Below are positions 9,170 through 18,909 of a stretch of DNA of 64,000 bases, in pieces. Below the pieces are notes generated by a model. It was given only the letters and a program-made list of their open reading frames with translations. It was not told the origin of the DNA and made no database searches. Origin of the DNA: Haloimpatiens sp042688525 (GTDB lineage Bacteria; Bacillota; Clostridia; Clostridiales; Clostridiaceae); NCBI RefSeq assembly GCF_042688525.2, contig NZ_JBHWAB010000001.1:3534001-3598000 (forward strand), written 5' to 3'. Within the stretch, counting starts at the first letter, position 1, and every line of letters starts with the position of its first letter. A program made the translations under genes and the position numbers.

Positions 9170-9736
9170 TTATTCATGTATAATAAATTCCTCTATATTA
9201 ATTGCCTTTGTACCTTGAAAATCAATACACACAATAAATGGCATTAAATGCTTTATCCTTTGAAATTGACTATGATCAAAATTCTTATCATAATAATTTA
9301 TTATAGTACTCAATGCTGTTCCATGGGTTCCAATCACAATATTCTTATCTTCATTTTCAATTAATATTTTATGTAAAGCCGCTATATTTCTTTTTTGGAC
9401 TTCATTTAGACTTTCACCATTAGATAATTTATAATCAAAATCCTCCCATTGTCTCTGCGCAAATGTGTTAAAATCCTCTATCCAACCATCTGAAACTGCT
9501 CTTTCCCTAAAATCATCTATAATATCAATTTCTAAATTTGATTTATGTGCAAAATCTTTTACCGTATCAAAAGCTCTTTTATATGGACTTGAAAAAACTT
9601 TATTTATATTTTTATTTATCAAAAATTCTGTTACTCTTTTACAATCCTTAATTCCTTCTTCATTAAGTGGTCGTGTTAAATCATCATGTATTGAAAAATC
9701 TGGTTTGGCATGCCGCACAAAATATACTTTAGTCAT
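9170..9736 (-). CDS. Histidine phosphatase family protein
   Basis: A 188-residue member of the phosphoglycerate-mutase-like superfamily. It has the N-terminal phosphohistidine motif VRHAKP (residues 7-12), an Arg in SSPYKRAFDT, and the second catalytic His in GTHGTA (about residue 138). Members remove phosphate from diverse small molecules, and the substrate cannot be inferred here. It is 33 bases upstream of the U32-like gene on the same strand, so they may be co-transcribed. Confidence 0.85.
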   Translation of the reverse strand: MTKVYFVRHAKPDFSIHDDLTRPLNEEGIKDCKRVTEFLINKNINKVFSSPYKRAFDTVKDFAHKSNLEIDIIDDFRERAVSDGWIEDFNTFAQRQWEDFDYKLSNGESLNEVQKRNIAALHKILIENEDKNIVIGTHGTALSTIINYYDKNFDHSQFQRIKHLMPFIVCIDFQGTKAINIEEFIIHE

Positions 9737-9814
9737 AACCTGTCCCCCTATCTTATAATCACTTTTTTAATTATACCACTGCCATTACCAAATTTTAAAT
9801 ATAGCTTCAAATAA

Positions 9815-9856
9815 AAATTCCAGAGGCTTTTCTAAAAAGAATCACCCCTGGAATTT
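9815..9856 (-). terminator. Terminator of the guanylyltransferase gene
   Basis: Arms AAATTCCAG and CTGGAATTT with an interior partial stem. On the minus strand it is followed by TTATTTG. It lies immediately after the stop of the gene at 9861-10928. Confidence 0.65.
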
Positions 9857-9860
9857 CTCA

Positions 9861-10928
9861 TTATAGATATTCACTTAAATCTTTATTGTCTTTCATTTTG
9901 TTTACTAAGTATTTAAGTTCTTGATCCTTATTCTTATCCATAACTAATATTACATCATTTGAATCTACAATCACTAAATCTTTTATTCCAAATCCTATTA
10001 TGAGTTTTCTATCTCCAAATATAGAACAATTTTCACTTTGCTCCATAAATGCATTTCCACTTATATTATTTCCTCGGTAATTTGATAAAAATCTACTCAA
10101 TGACTCAAAACTTCCTATATCATCCCATACGAAATTACACTTTATAACATAGGCTTTTCTCGTCTTTTGCATTATTCCAAAATCAACAGATATTCCTTCT
10201 ATAAGTTCATACTGTTCGTCTGTTACTTTGTCTTCTTCTTCCGTATCTATTGCTTGATATATTGTCATAAGTCTTTTATATGTCTTTGGTAAATATTTTT
10301 CCATCTCCCTAAGGAATACATCTGCTCTCCATACGAACATTCCACTGTTCCAGAGATAAGTTCCATCTAAAAGTAAATCTTTTGCTACCTCAAGATTTGG
10401 TTTTTCTAAAAACCTTTCTACTTTATAAGTTGGTATTCTACTGTTTATTCTTTCGGCATATTTTATATACCCATAACCTGTTTCTGGTCTTGTAGGCTTT
10501 ACCCCTATTGTTACAAGACCTCTCCTTCTCTGCACTGTTTCAACTGCTTGTTTCATTGTATCATGGAATTCATTTACTTTCTCTATATGGTGATCTGAAG
10601 GTAAAACTATCATAGTTGCATCTTTATCTCTCTTTAACAGCTTCACTGCAGAAAGACCTATACAGGTAGCGGTCTCTTTATTACTAGGTTCAACAAATAT
10701 ATTGTCTCTATTTATTTCAGGAACTTCATTACATATGGATTCATAATATTCTTTGTTGGTTACAATATAAATATTTTCACTATTTACTAACGGTTTTATT
10801 CTATCTACCGTATTCCTTAAGAAACTTTTATTATTTATGACCTTTAAAAACTGCTTAGGATTACTGTTCCTAGACAATGGATAAAGTCGTGTTCCTTTTC
10901 CTCCTGCCATGATTAGTGCATATAACAC
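9861..10928 (-). CDS. manC: Mannose-1-phosphate guanylyltransferase
   Basis: A 355-residue nucleotidyltransferase that makes GDP-mannose from mannose-1-phosphate and GTP for polysaccharide or glycoprotein glycans. It shows the GGKGTRLYPLSR loop (about residues 9-20) with NPKQF, the FVEPSNKETA motif, the FLEKPNLEVA region and WNSGMFVW. The length matches the single-domain type without the fused phosphomannose isomerase cupin. No sugar-modifying neighbour is in the window, so the glycan it feeds is unknown. Confidence 0.88.
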   Translation of the reverse strand: MLYALIMAGGKGTRLYPLSRNSNPKQFLKVINNKSFLRNTVDRIKPLVNSENIYIVTNKEYYESICNEVPEINRDNIFVEPSNKETATCIGLSAVKLLKRDKDATMIVLPSDHHIEKVNEFHDTMKQAVETVQRRRGLVTIGVKPTRPETGYGYIKYAERINSRIPTYKVERFLEKPNLEVAKDLLLDGTYLWNSGMFVWRADVFLREMEKYLPKTYKRLMTIYQAIDTEEEDKVTDEQYELIEGISVDFGIMQKTRKAYVIKCNFVWDDIGSFESLSRFLSNYRGNNISGNAFMEQSENCSIFGDRKLIIGFGIKDLVIVDSNDVILVMDKNKDQELKYLVNKMKDNKDLSEYL

Positions 10929-11056
10929 TTACAAACACTCCAAATAAATTGCTTAATATATTATATAAATATGTAGACATGGTCAATGTTGTGATTTAAA
11001 ATCTACATAGATTTATATTAATATCTATTTTTAATATTTACATCTTTTAAAATATA

Positions 11057-11090
11057 AAGCCTTAGCATACAATATTACTTGCTAAGGCTT
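11057..11090 (-). terminator. Terminator beyond the chemoreceptor gene
   Basis: Arms AAGCCTTAGCA and TGCTAAGGCTT. On the minus strand it is followed by TATATTTT. It is separated from the stop of the chemoreceptor gene (11286) by the inserted MITE, which suggests the MITE landed between gene and terminator. Confidence 0.7.
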
Positions 11091-11131
11091 AAATTTCTAT
11101 ATATACTATTTTTTATTTCATATTTATATTA

Positions 11132-11268
11132 TTCAACTTTCACAGTAAAAAAATACTGCTTAGCGAAGGGAAATGATATTTTGCGTAAGAAACATTTGAA
11201 CAAAGTTTACAAGTTCTAAGCAAGATATCATTTCCCGTAGCGGCTATTTTTTACCTGCGAAAGTTGAG
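11132..11268 (+). mobile_element. MITE copy 2, internally deleted, 137 bp
   Basis: Starts TTCAACTTTCACAG and ends CTGCGAAAGTTGAG. The outer arms are complete, but the centre seen in the 257-bp copies is missing between ACAAGTTC and TAAGCAAG. Flanks TATATTA on the left and TATATTG on the right match at six of seven positions, consistent with a 7-bp target duplication. Confidence 0.88.
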
Positions 11269-11285
11269 TATATTGCTATTTAAAT

Positions 11286-13304
11286 TTATTCAACTTTAAA
11301 TTTTTCTACAAGCTCTGTTAAATTTCTTGAATTCTCTGCATTACAATTTGTTTCTGATAGAACTTCATCACTCTTATGGTTAACTTCTGATATATTTTCA
11401 GCTATTTCACAAGAAGATCCTGCTACCTGTTGTACTGAAAGAGCAACTTCTTCCATACTTTTAGATATTTGATCTATAGAAATAGATATGTTACTAGAAA
11501 CATCAGCAAAATTTTCAATTATATTTTTGAAAGTTATTCCGTCCTTATTATACTCTTCACTGATACCTATTAATTTTTCATAATCCGCAAATACATCCTT
11601 TTCTAAAATACTCAACATATATTTTGAAGCATCAGAAAGTTCATTAACCGAACTTAATACTTTTTTAACATTATTTTGTATATTTCCTACCGCACTAGAA
11701 GATTGTTCTGCAAGTTTTCTAACTTCTTCAGCTACAACTGCAAATCCTTTTCCATGCTCTCCTGCTCTAGCTGCTTCAATTGCTGCATTGAGTGCTAATA
11801 AATTTGTTTGTTCTGAAATTGATAATATACTATCTGCCATTTCAGATATATTTTTAACAACTTTTACACCTTCTATTGCACTTTCTAATTTATGTTTAGA
11901 TTGTTTATATACATCATCGATATTTTCTTTTGACTTCAAAGCTTCTTTATTAATTGTATTAGCTTTCTTCTCTATATTTTTAGCTAAATTCAATCCATTT
12001 TCAGCACTTTTATTTACATTATCTGCATCTTCTTTTACTGCTGATGCCATGGATGTAACTTCCTCAGTAGATGCTGAAACTTCCTGCATACTTGCAGAAA
12101 TTTCTTCTGATGCAGCTGCTACCTTCTCTACTTCTTCATTTATTTTTTCAAATGCTACCTTTACTTTATTTGTACTTTCTAATGTGTTTTCACTTCCATC
12201 TTTTACTTTACAAATTATTTTTGAAAGCATGTGAGTAGCTTCATTTAGTGACTTAGAAGTTTGTCCAAATTCGTCACTTAAGTTTAAATCAGTTTTATAT
12301 TTTAAATTACATAATTCTAATTGTTTAGTGTGTTCTCTCATTTTATATAAAGGTTCTTTTATTTTCTTTGAAATAAATGATCCAATTAGTAGCCCTAAAA
12401 TTATAAAAATGAATGTAAATATTAGTTGTTTATACTTTAAACTCTCAACTACATCAAATATTTCATCTTTAGGAACTGATAATCCTAAAAACCATTTAGT
12501 ATTAGGTATAGGCTCATATGCCATAAATTCTACTTTATCATTATACCTATAACTTCCAAATCCTTTTTCTCCATTTATCATCTTTTTGCCTAATTCTGCA
12601 AACTCCTTTAAATTTTCATCTTTTTTAGCGCCTTCTATATCATTTGCTCCTTTTAAAACTAAATCAAAATTTCTAGCTGCTACATATGTTCCTTTTTCAT
12701 TAATTATAAAAGGACATCCATTTTCCCCTACTTTTACACTTTTAACTACCTTATTCAAATCTCCTAAATCAAAAACTCCTACTAATGCCCCTTTTACTGT
12801 ATCATCTTCACCTTTGATTGGTACATATATATCTACAATTTCAATATTGTCTGCTTCACTAAAAAATGGATCTGTAATCACTTCATTTCCTTTCATAACT
12901 TCTGAAAAATATGAACTGTCCCTTATATTTATTACAGAATTATTTTCAAAAGTAGTACAATTTCCTTTAGAATCCACTACTTTAAATCTTTTAAATCCCC
13001 AATTTTCAGCTTCACCTTCAAGTTCATCTTTTTGTTCTTCTAATTTCATAGATTTAACTCTAGGCCATGTTGCAACAGAATTTAAACTGTTTGCTCTTGT
13101 ATTTATTTCTTTTTTTAATAATTTACATACATCCTCTGTTCTAGATTGTAAATTCTTCCTTATATTTTGTTCTAAAGCCGTTGATGCACTTTTGTAAGAT
13201 ATTATACTTAAAACACCACAGGCTACAATTAATAATATTAAAATTTGCATCATTATCTTAATTGTAATAGAACTTGAAATTTTAGATTTGTATTTACTAT
13301 TCAT
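11286..13304 (-). CDS. Methyl-accepting chemotaxis protein
   Basis: A 672-residue transmembrane chemoreceptor. The order is a transmembrane helix at about 15-37, a periplasmic Cache-like sensor to about residue 280, a second helix at about 292-312, a HAMP segment, then a long coiled-coil signalling domain whose hairpin tip is SEQTNLLALNAAIEAARAGE. It would report an extracellular ligand to CheA/CheW. The ligand is unknown. It is transcribed alone. Confidence 0.92.
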   Translation of the reverse strand: MNSKYKSKISSSITIKIMMQILILLIVACGVLSIISYKSASTALEQNIRKNLQSRTEDVCKLLKKEINTRANSLNSVATWPRVKSMKLEEQKDELEGEAENWGFKRFKVVDSKGNCTTFENNSVINIRDSSYFSEVMKGNEVITDPFFSEADNIEIVDIYVPIKGEDDTVKGALVGVFDLGDLNKVVKSVKVGENGCPFIINEKGTYVAARNFDLVLKGANDIEGAKKDENLKEFAELGKKMINGEKGFGSYRYNDKVEFMAYEPIPNTKWFLGLSVPKDEIFDVVESLKYKQLIFTFIFIILGLLIGSFISKKIKEPLYKMREHTKQLELCNLKYKTDLNLSDEFGQTSKSLNEATHMLSKIICKVKDGSENTLESTNKVKVAFEKINEEVEKVAAASEEISASMQEVSASTEEVTSMASAVKEDADNVNKSAENGLNLAKNIEKKANTINKEALKSKENIDDVYKQSKHKLESAIEGVKVVKNISEMADSILSISEQTNLLALNAAIEAARAGEHGKGFAVVAEEVRKLAEQSSSAVGNIQNNVKKVLSSVNELSDASKYMLSILEKDVFADYEKLIGISEEYNKDGITFKNIIENFADVSSNISISIDQISKSMEEVALSVQQVAGSSCEIAENISEVNHKSDEVLSETNCNAENSRNLTELVEKFKVE

Positions 13305-13732
13305 CTTTAATCACCCCTTTGGCTAAATGTCTATTTTTATTTAGTATTTATGTTTGCATATATTTTAGTTTTAAAACTTATATATACACCTCATATATTT
13401 TTCATACGTAATTTTAATATAATATGTCATATATTTTGATTTATTACCTATTATATAACATAATTGTATAAAATATAACCAATTTTCCTAAAATAATTTA
13501 TTTTTTGATATTATTTATATTTAATGGATTATTATTCATAAAATTATGTATAAATATAGTTAATTAAATAAACAGATGTGGGGACAGGTGATTTTTTCTA
13601 TCGAGCTTCAACAGTCAATATGCACCCATTTTGGGCTCACAAATAACAAAAACTATGCCTAAAAAAGCATAGTTTTTGTTTAAATATTCAAATTTTTCAA
13701 TATTTCACTGTATTCTTTTTAGAACTTTTTTG
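13305..13732. other. Intergenic region with one REP-like box and a bidirectional hairpin
   Basis: This AT-rich 428-base stretch has no credible coding frame. It contains the chemoreceptor promoter region at its left, one GGGGACAG box at 13580-13587 (followed by GTGATTTTTT) and the hairpin at 13645-13680. Nothing else was recognised. Confidence 0.6.
13645..13680 (-). terminator. Terminator of rbsR
   Basis: Arms AACAAAAACTATGC and GCATAGTTTTTGTT form a strong hairpin with T-rich runs on both sides, 52 bases beyond the stop of the broken rbsR. Confidence 0.75.
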
Positions 13733-14735
13733 TTATCGTACTGTATCTCTTTCAACGAGTTCCGGTTTTAAATATATAACCTTATTTTCTTTTTCTGTTC
13801 CATTTATTATATTCACTATAAGTTTACAAGCTTCTTCGCCCATATTATATATTGGCTGTCCTATAGTAGAAAGTTCTGGTTCTAAAAGTACTGATATATT
13901 TATATTATCATAACCTAATACTGATATGTCCCTCGGTACTTTATATCCATTTCTTAAAAGAAATTTCATACCACCAAGAGCCATAACATCACTACTATAA
14001 AATATAGCATCTACCTTCTTGCCTAATTTTAATATTTTTTCCGTACTTAGAAGACCACCATTTATAGTAAACTTATCTTCAAAAACTAAATCTTTATCAT
14101 ATATATCAAGTTTTTGCGCAATGTTTTCATAAGCATCAAATCTAAGATTTGATATTTTTAAGTTACTTGGTCCTTTTACAAAAGCAATATTTCTTTTACC
14201 TTTGTTATATAAATATTTTACTCCAATCTCAATTCCATCTTTATTTGAACAAAATACGCCACTATATTTTTTATAAGACTCTACATACCTATCTACTATA
14301 ACAAAAGGAATCTTATTATCATCAAGTATTTTCAAATTTTCTTCACTATTTCCTCCTGATACAAAGATAACTCCGTCTACTAACTTACTTATTAAAAGTT
14401 TAACGTATTTCTTCTTCTTTTCTAATACTATTATAAGAGTTACATAGTATAACGTTATAGTTAAGTTTTTCTGCTGTATCCTCTATAGCTTTCACCATTT
14501 CAGCAAAAAATGGATTTTCTATATCTGGAAGTATAACTCCTATAGTTTGTGTTTTCTTAGTACTTAAACTTCTCGCTATAGTATTAGGTATATAATTCAA
14601 CTCTTTAGCTGTTTGTAATACCTTCTCACGAGTTGAGTCACTTACATTTATATCTTTATTATTAAGAACCATAGATACAGTGGTCTTTGAAACCCCTGCT
14701 AGCTTTGCTATATCTGTCAATGTTGCCTTAGCCAT
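13733..14735 (-). pseudogene. rbsR: LacI-family ribose operon regulator, broken by a frameshift
   Basis: The N-terminal part (14400-14735) encodes the LacI-type helix-turn-helix ATLTDIAKLAGVSKTTVSMVLN and the start of the sugar-binding core. It stops at TAA just after KEEEIR. The remaining core (LLISKLVDGVIFVSGGNSEEN onward, to VERDTVR) continues in the +1 frame. Reading ATACGT-T-AAACTT with one T removed restores the protein, so a single inserted T near 14401 explains the break. All other family features are intact, so this is a recent lesion, a strain-level polymorphism or a sequencing error. It is the last gene of the rbs cluster and has its own GGGAGGAA ribosome site. Confidence 0.85.
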
Positions 14736-14806
14736 AACTTCCTCCCAAATAAATTTATTGTCATTATTATACCATAATCAATTTTATATATTAATTAAAA
14801 AACAAA

Positions 14807-14868
14807 TTATGAGAAACTCTTTATTAAATTTTATATTTTATATCTGCAATAAAGAAAGTTTCTCATAA
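14807..14868 (-). terminator. Hairpin between rbsB and rbsR
   Basis: Arms TTATGAGAAACT and AGTTTCTCATAA with additional pairing (TTTATT / AATAAAG) inside. It sits between the rbsB stop and the rbsR start, so rbsR may be expressed at a lower level or from its own promoter. Confidence 0.7.
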
Positions 14869-14883
14869 CTTTACTAAGCTATT

Positions 14884-15798
14884 TTATTTTTTGAAAACCT
14901 TTAACTCAGCTGGTATCTTAGATTGTACTTTTTCTCCTTTTATAATCTTAACTGCATTATCTACACCCATTTCTCCCATAACTGATGGTTGTTGAGCCAT
15001 AGTTGCTGCCATATTTCCTTTTTTAACTGTATCTTTAGCATCTCCGGTTCCATCAAAACCTACAACTATAACATTTTTATTTGCAGCCTTTAAAGCTTTT
15101 ACAGCGCCTAGAGCCATTTCATCATTATGTGCAAATACTGCATCAAATTTTGGAGTTGCTTGAATTATATTTTCCATAACAGATAAGCCCTTTTGTCTAT
15201 CAAAATCTGCTGGTTGACTTGCAACTACTTTTATATTAGACTTTCCATCTACAACTTTATGAAATCCTTCTCCTCTATCTCTTGTAGCTGAAGCACCTGG
15301 TAAACCTTGAAGTTCAACTATCTTTATTTCTTTCTTATCTTTTAAACTATCAAGTATGAAATCAGCTGCCATGCTTCCTCCTTTAACATTATCAGAAGCT
15401 ATATGACATGCTACAGTTCCTCCGTTAGACTGTCTATCTAATGTAATAACTGGTATTTCACTGTCATTTGCTACTTGTATAGCGTTTTTAACAGCATCAC
15501 TGTCTGTTGGATTTACTAGAACTGCTCCTACTCCTTGTTGAACAAGATCTTCTACATTTGATCTTTCTTTTGCAGGGTCATTTTGAGAATCTAATACTAC
15601 TAGTTCATAACCTAAAGCTTTTGCTTTCTTTTCAGCTCCCTCTTTCATAGATACAAAGAATGGATTGTTTAATGTTGAAACTACCATACCTATTTTGTTT
15701 TTACCTGCTGATTTTTTTTCTCCACAACCGGTAAATCCTACTACCATAAGTGCTGATGTTAATGCTAATGCCAAAAATTTCAAACTTCTTTTCTTCAT
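14884..15798 (-). CDS. rbsB: Ribose ABC transporter substrate-binding lipoprotein
   Basis: A 304-residue periplasmic-binding-protein-like lipoprotein. The N-terminal signal peptide ends in the lipobox VGFTGCG, so Cys near residue 25 is lipidated and the protein is anchored outside the membrane. The sugar-binding core shows VSTLNNPFF, ITLDRQSNGG and FAHNDEMALGA, characteristic of RbsB. It delivers D-ribose to RbsC/RbsA. It is 72 bases downstream of rbsC and has an AGGAGG ribosome site. Confidence 0.95.
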   Translation of the reverse strand: MKKRSLKFLALALTSALMVVGFTGCGEKKSAGKNKIGMVVSTLNNPFFVSMKEGAEKKAKALGYELVVLDSQNDPAKERSNVEDLVQQGVGAVLVNPTDSDAVKNAIQVANDSEIPVITLDRQSNGGTVACHIASDNVKGGSMAADFILDSLKDKKEIKIVELQGLPGASATRDRGEGFHKVVDGKSNIKVVASQPADFDRQKGLSVMENIIQATPKFDAVFAHNDEMALGAVKALKAANKNVIVVGFDGTGDAKDTVKKGNMAATMAQQPSVMGEMGVDNAVKIIKGEKVQSKIPAELKVFKK

Positions 15799-15862
15799 AA
15801 TACATTTCCTCCTGTCCTATTTTTTAACTACTAGTTCATACAACTATGTAACTTTTTAAGAG

Positions 15863-15870
15863 CTGTCCCC
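15863..15870 (-). repeat. REP-like GGGGACAG box after rbsC
   Basis: CTGTCCCC on the plus strand directly abuts the rbsC stop codon. It is one of the dispersed GGGGACAG boxes and has no obvious adjoining hairpin. Confidence 0.4.
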
Positions 15871-16803
15871 TTATTTTCTAGATTTCTTATCTATTAATAC
15901 TGCTATAAGTATAACTGCACCTTTTACTATAGATTGATAGAATGGGGATACATTCATTAAGTTTAGTCCATTGTTTAGAACTCCTATTATTAAAGCACCT
16001 ATTATTGTTCCTATTACGCTTCCTTCTCCTCCTGAAAGGCTTGTACCACCTATTACTACTGCTGCTATAGCATCAAGTTCAAAACCTGAACCTGCATTTG
16101 GAGATGCTGAACCTATTCTACTTGTAACTATAACACCACTTACTGCTGCTGCTATACCTGATACTGCATATACTATAGTTTTTATCCTATCTGTATTTAT
16201 CCCTGAAAGTCTTGCAGAATCTTCATTTCCACCTAAAGCATACAAATATCTTCCGAATCTAGTTTGTGATAAAACATAGTAAGCTATTAGAACTATAATC
16301 AAAGTTATCAATACTGGTACTGGTAATAATCCTAATTTTTTATTTCCTATAGTTCCAAAAGTCCCACCTAATCCTGATATTGGAGTACCATTAGTAAATA
16401 CATAAGTAACACCTCTAAATATAGTCATAGACGCTAATGTTACTATAAAAGCTTGTACCTTTCCTTTTGAAACTAATATACCATTTAGTAACCCTACAAC
16501 TGCTCCTACTACTACCGCTGCTAAAATTGCTAAAAATACATTACCTGAAGTTTTAATTATTGATGCCGCACAAGCACCACTTATAGCTAATATAGATCCT
16601 ACTGAAAGATCAATTCCTCCTGTTAATATAACAAAAGTCATACCTACTGCTATAACTGCATTTACAGAAATTTGTGTTAACACATTTGTTATGTTTGCTA
16701 AAGTCAAAAATCTTGGTGTTATTATTGATATTATTATGCATAAAGCTAAAAATCCTATAAGTGATTTATATTTACACAAATTTTTCTTTACACTTTCTTG
16801 CAT
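15871..16803 (-). CDS. rbsC: Ribose ABC transporter permease
   Basis: A 310-residue polytopic membrane protein with eight to ten hydrophobic segments. It has the AVGMTFVILTGGIDLSVGS region, the GRYLYALGGNEDSARLSGI segment and the AAVVIGGTSLSGGEGS loop that typify BPD_transp_2 sugar permeases such as RbsC. It forms the ribose channel powered by RbsA. A GAGGAGG site precedes the ATG. Confidence 0.95.
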   Translation of the reverse strand: MQESVKKNLCKYKSLIGFLALCIIISIITPRFLTLANITNVLTQISVNAVIAVGMTFVILTGGIDLSVGSILAISGACAASIIKTSGNVFLAILAAVVVGAVVGLLNGILVSKGKVQAFIVTLASMTIFRGVTYVFTNGTPISGLGGTFGTIGNKKLGLLPVPVLITLIIVLIAYYVLSQTRFGRYLYALGGNEDSARLSGINTDRIKTIVYAVSGIAAAVSGVIVTSRIGSASPNAGSGFELDAIAAVVIGGTSLSGGEGSVIGTIIGALIIGVLNNGLNLMNVSPFYQSIVKGAVILIAVLIDKKSRK

Positions 16804-16903
16804 ATCAATTACGCCTCCTCTTTGGTATTAATTCGCGTCAATTCATTTCTTACTACCCAATTTATATTTTTTTATTTTTATAATTCTTCAATGTTAATTT
16901 ATC

Positions 16904-18406
16904 TTAATTCATTCCTACTGCTAACTTCATTATTTCTTCTTGTGTTGCCTTATCTCTAGACAATTCTCCTGATATTTTGCCTTCACTCATAACCATGATT
17001 CTATCGCTTATTCCTAGTACCTCTGGCAAATCTGAAGATATCATTATAATTGCTTTTCCCATGGACTTTAATTGATTTAAAAGTTCATAAATTTCTTTTT
17101 TAGCACCTACATCTATACCTCTTGTTGGTTCATCTATTATAAGAACCTTTGGAGCTAATAAAAGCCATTTTGCTAATATAACCTTTTGCTGATTTCCTCC
17201 ACTGAGATTTTTAATAAGTTGCTCTTTGTTTGGGGTTTTTACTTTTAATTTTTTTATATATTCTTCTACATCTTTAGATTCTTGGGCTTTATTTAAACTT
17301 TTTATCTTTGTTTCATATTTTTCTAAATTACTTAATGTTATATTTTTTGCTACAGACATTGATAAAACTAAACCTTCTTTTTTCCTATCCTCTGACAAGT
17401 AACATATACCATTATTTATTGCATCCTTAGGGCATTTTATATGTACATTTTTACCTTCTACATATATTTCTCCACTATTATGTCTGTAACCACCAAATAT
17501 AGTCTTTGCAAGTTCTGTTCTCCCTGAACCCATAAGACCAGCTACCCCTAAAATTTCACCAGCTCTAACTTCAAAAGTTGCATTCTTAACTTTATTTTCA
17601 TAACTTAAATTATCAACTTTAAGAATAACGTCTCCTTTTTTCTCTTCTCTATAAGGAAATTGATCTTCTATAGTTCTGCCAACCATCATTGCTATAAGCT
17701 TATCATTATCTATTTCTTTCACTATTTCTTCTCCAACATATTTTCCATCTCTTAAAACTGTAACTCTATCACAAATTTCAAAAATTTCTTCCATTCTATG
17801 TGATATATATATTATTGCTAATCCTTTTTTCTTAAGATTATCTATAACCTTAAATAATTTTTTTGTTTCTACATCAGTAAGAGCTGTAGTTGGCTCGTCC
17901 ATTATTATTATTCTTGAATTTTTAGTAAGAGATTTAGCTATTTCTATCATTTGCATTTCACCAACATTTATATCTCTTACTAAAGTATTTGGATCTATAT
18001 TACATCCGATTTGCTCCAAAAACATTTTACTTCTCTCTATAAGAAGCTTTTTGTTTATCTTTCTAGTAAATTTATCAAATTTTTCATTACCTAAAAATAT
18101 GTTTTCTGCAACAGTGAGACTAGGAATAACACTTAATTCTTGATGTATTATGGTAATTCCTAATTTTTCTGCTTCTTTTATACTCTTTATTTCTACCTCT
18201 TTACCTTCTACAAATATGTCACCTTCGTCTTTTTTATAGACTCCACTTAATATTTTCATAAGAGTAGATTTTCCTGCACCGTTTTCTCCCATAAGAGCCA
18301 TAACTTCTCCACCATATGCAGTAAGATTTACATCTTCAAGAGCTTTTACTCCTGGGAAAGACTTGGATATGCCTTTCATATTCAACATAGGAATTTTCTT
18401 ATTCAT
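16904..18406 (-). CDS. rbsA: Ribose ABC transporter ATP-binding protein (double ATPase)
   Basis: A roughly 500-residue protein with two tandem ABC domains, as in RbsA/MglA. The first has Walker A GENGAGKST and MDEPTTALT, the second has GLMGSGRTE, LSGGNQQK and IIDEPTRGIDVG. The start is placed at the ATG of MNKKIPML because AGGAGG lies 7 bases upstream of it. A longer frame starting inside rbsD has no ribosome site. It energises ribose import through RbsC. Confidence 0.95.
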   Translation of the reverse strand: MNKKIPMLNMKGISKSFPGVKALEDVNLTAYGGEVMALMGENGAGKSTLMKILSGVYKKDEGDIFVEGKEVEIKSIKEAEKLGITIIHQELSVIPSLTVAENIFLGNEKFDKFTRKINKKLLIERSKMFLEQIGCNIDPNTLVRDINVGEMQMIEIAKSLTKNSRIIIMDEPTTALTDVETKKLFKVIDNLKKKGLAIIYISHRMEEIFEICDRVTVLRDGKYVGEEIVKEIDNDKLIAMMVGRTIEDQFPYREEKKGDVILKVDNLSYENKVKNATFEVRAGEILGVAGLMGSGRTELAKTIFGGYRHNSGEIYVEGKNVHIKCPKDAINNGICYLSEDRKKEGLVLSMSVAKNITLSNLEKYETKIKSLNKAQESKDVEEYIKKLKVKTPNKEQLIKNLSGGNQQKVILAKWLLLAPKVLIIDEPTRGIDVGAKKEIYELLNQLKSMGKAIIMISSDLPEVLGISDRIMVMSEGKISGELSRDKATQEEIMKLAVGMN

Positions 18407-18419
18407 TCTCATTCCTCCT

Positions 18420-18815
18420 TTAAAAAACAACTCCAGATTTAAGTATTATATTTGAATATGGAGTTTGTTCGCCTGTTCTTATTACTGCCTTACACTCTTT
18501 TAACATTTTCTTTAATTGTTCATGAGATACAAAATTTATTTTTACATCTTTTAAATTCTTTTTTATTTCTTCGTACATCTTTGGATTCACATCTTCTGTC
18601 TCTGCAGCAATTATTGCTTCTTCTACTTGAAGTTCAAGAAGAACTGCCTTTAAAGTATCTATGAATCTTGGAAGATCTTTTATAAGAGCTAAGTCTATTC
18701 TTCTAGTTTCATTTGGTATTGGTAAACCACAATCTCCTATAGCTATGCTGTCTGTATGTCCCATTTTAGAAATTACTTCTGATATTTCACTATTTAACAA
18801 TGCTGTCTTTTTCAT
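18420..18815 (-). CDS. rbsD: D-ribose pyranase
   Basis: A 131-residue RbsD/FucU-family mutarotase that converts beta-ribopyranose to ribofuranose ready for RbsK. It has the expected length and the conserved MGHTDSIAIGDCGLPIP segment (catalytic His and Asp near residues 20 and 28) and VSHEQLKK near residue 97. Its stop lies just upstream of the rbsA ribosome site, so the genes are translationally linked. Confidence 0.95.
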   Translation of the reverse strand: MKKTALLNSEISEVISKMGHTDSIAIGDCGLPIPNETRRIDLALIKDLPRFIDTLKAVLLELQVEEAIIAAETEDVNPKMYEEIKKNLKDVKINFVSHEQLKKMLKECKAVIRTGEQTPYSNIILKSGVVF

Positions 18816-18909
18816 TTATTTGTCCTCCTCAATTGATAAACTAAGATATTTTTTAAATTTTTGCCACTAGCCTTACTATAATTTAAACTATATTTTTTCA
18901 TATCTTACT

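Noticed and set aside
12586..13197. Plus-strand 203-residue frame inside the chemoreceptor gene
   Set aside because: Antisense shadow of a well-conserved coding sequence, low-complexity Ser/Phe/Leu composition.
14400..14735. N-terminal LacI fragment as a separate gene
   Set aside because: Its continuation in the next frame is clearly the same protein, so it was merged as a frameshifted pseudogene.
16904..18430. Longer rbsA start upstream of the ATG at 18406
   Set aside because: No ribosome site and overlaps rbsD; the AGGAGG-spaced ATG is preferred.
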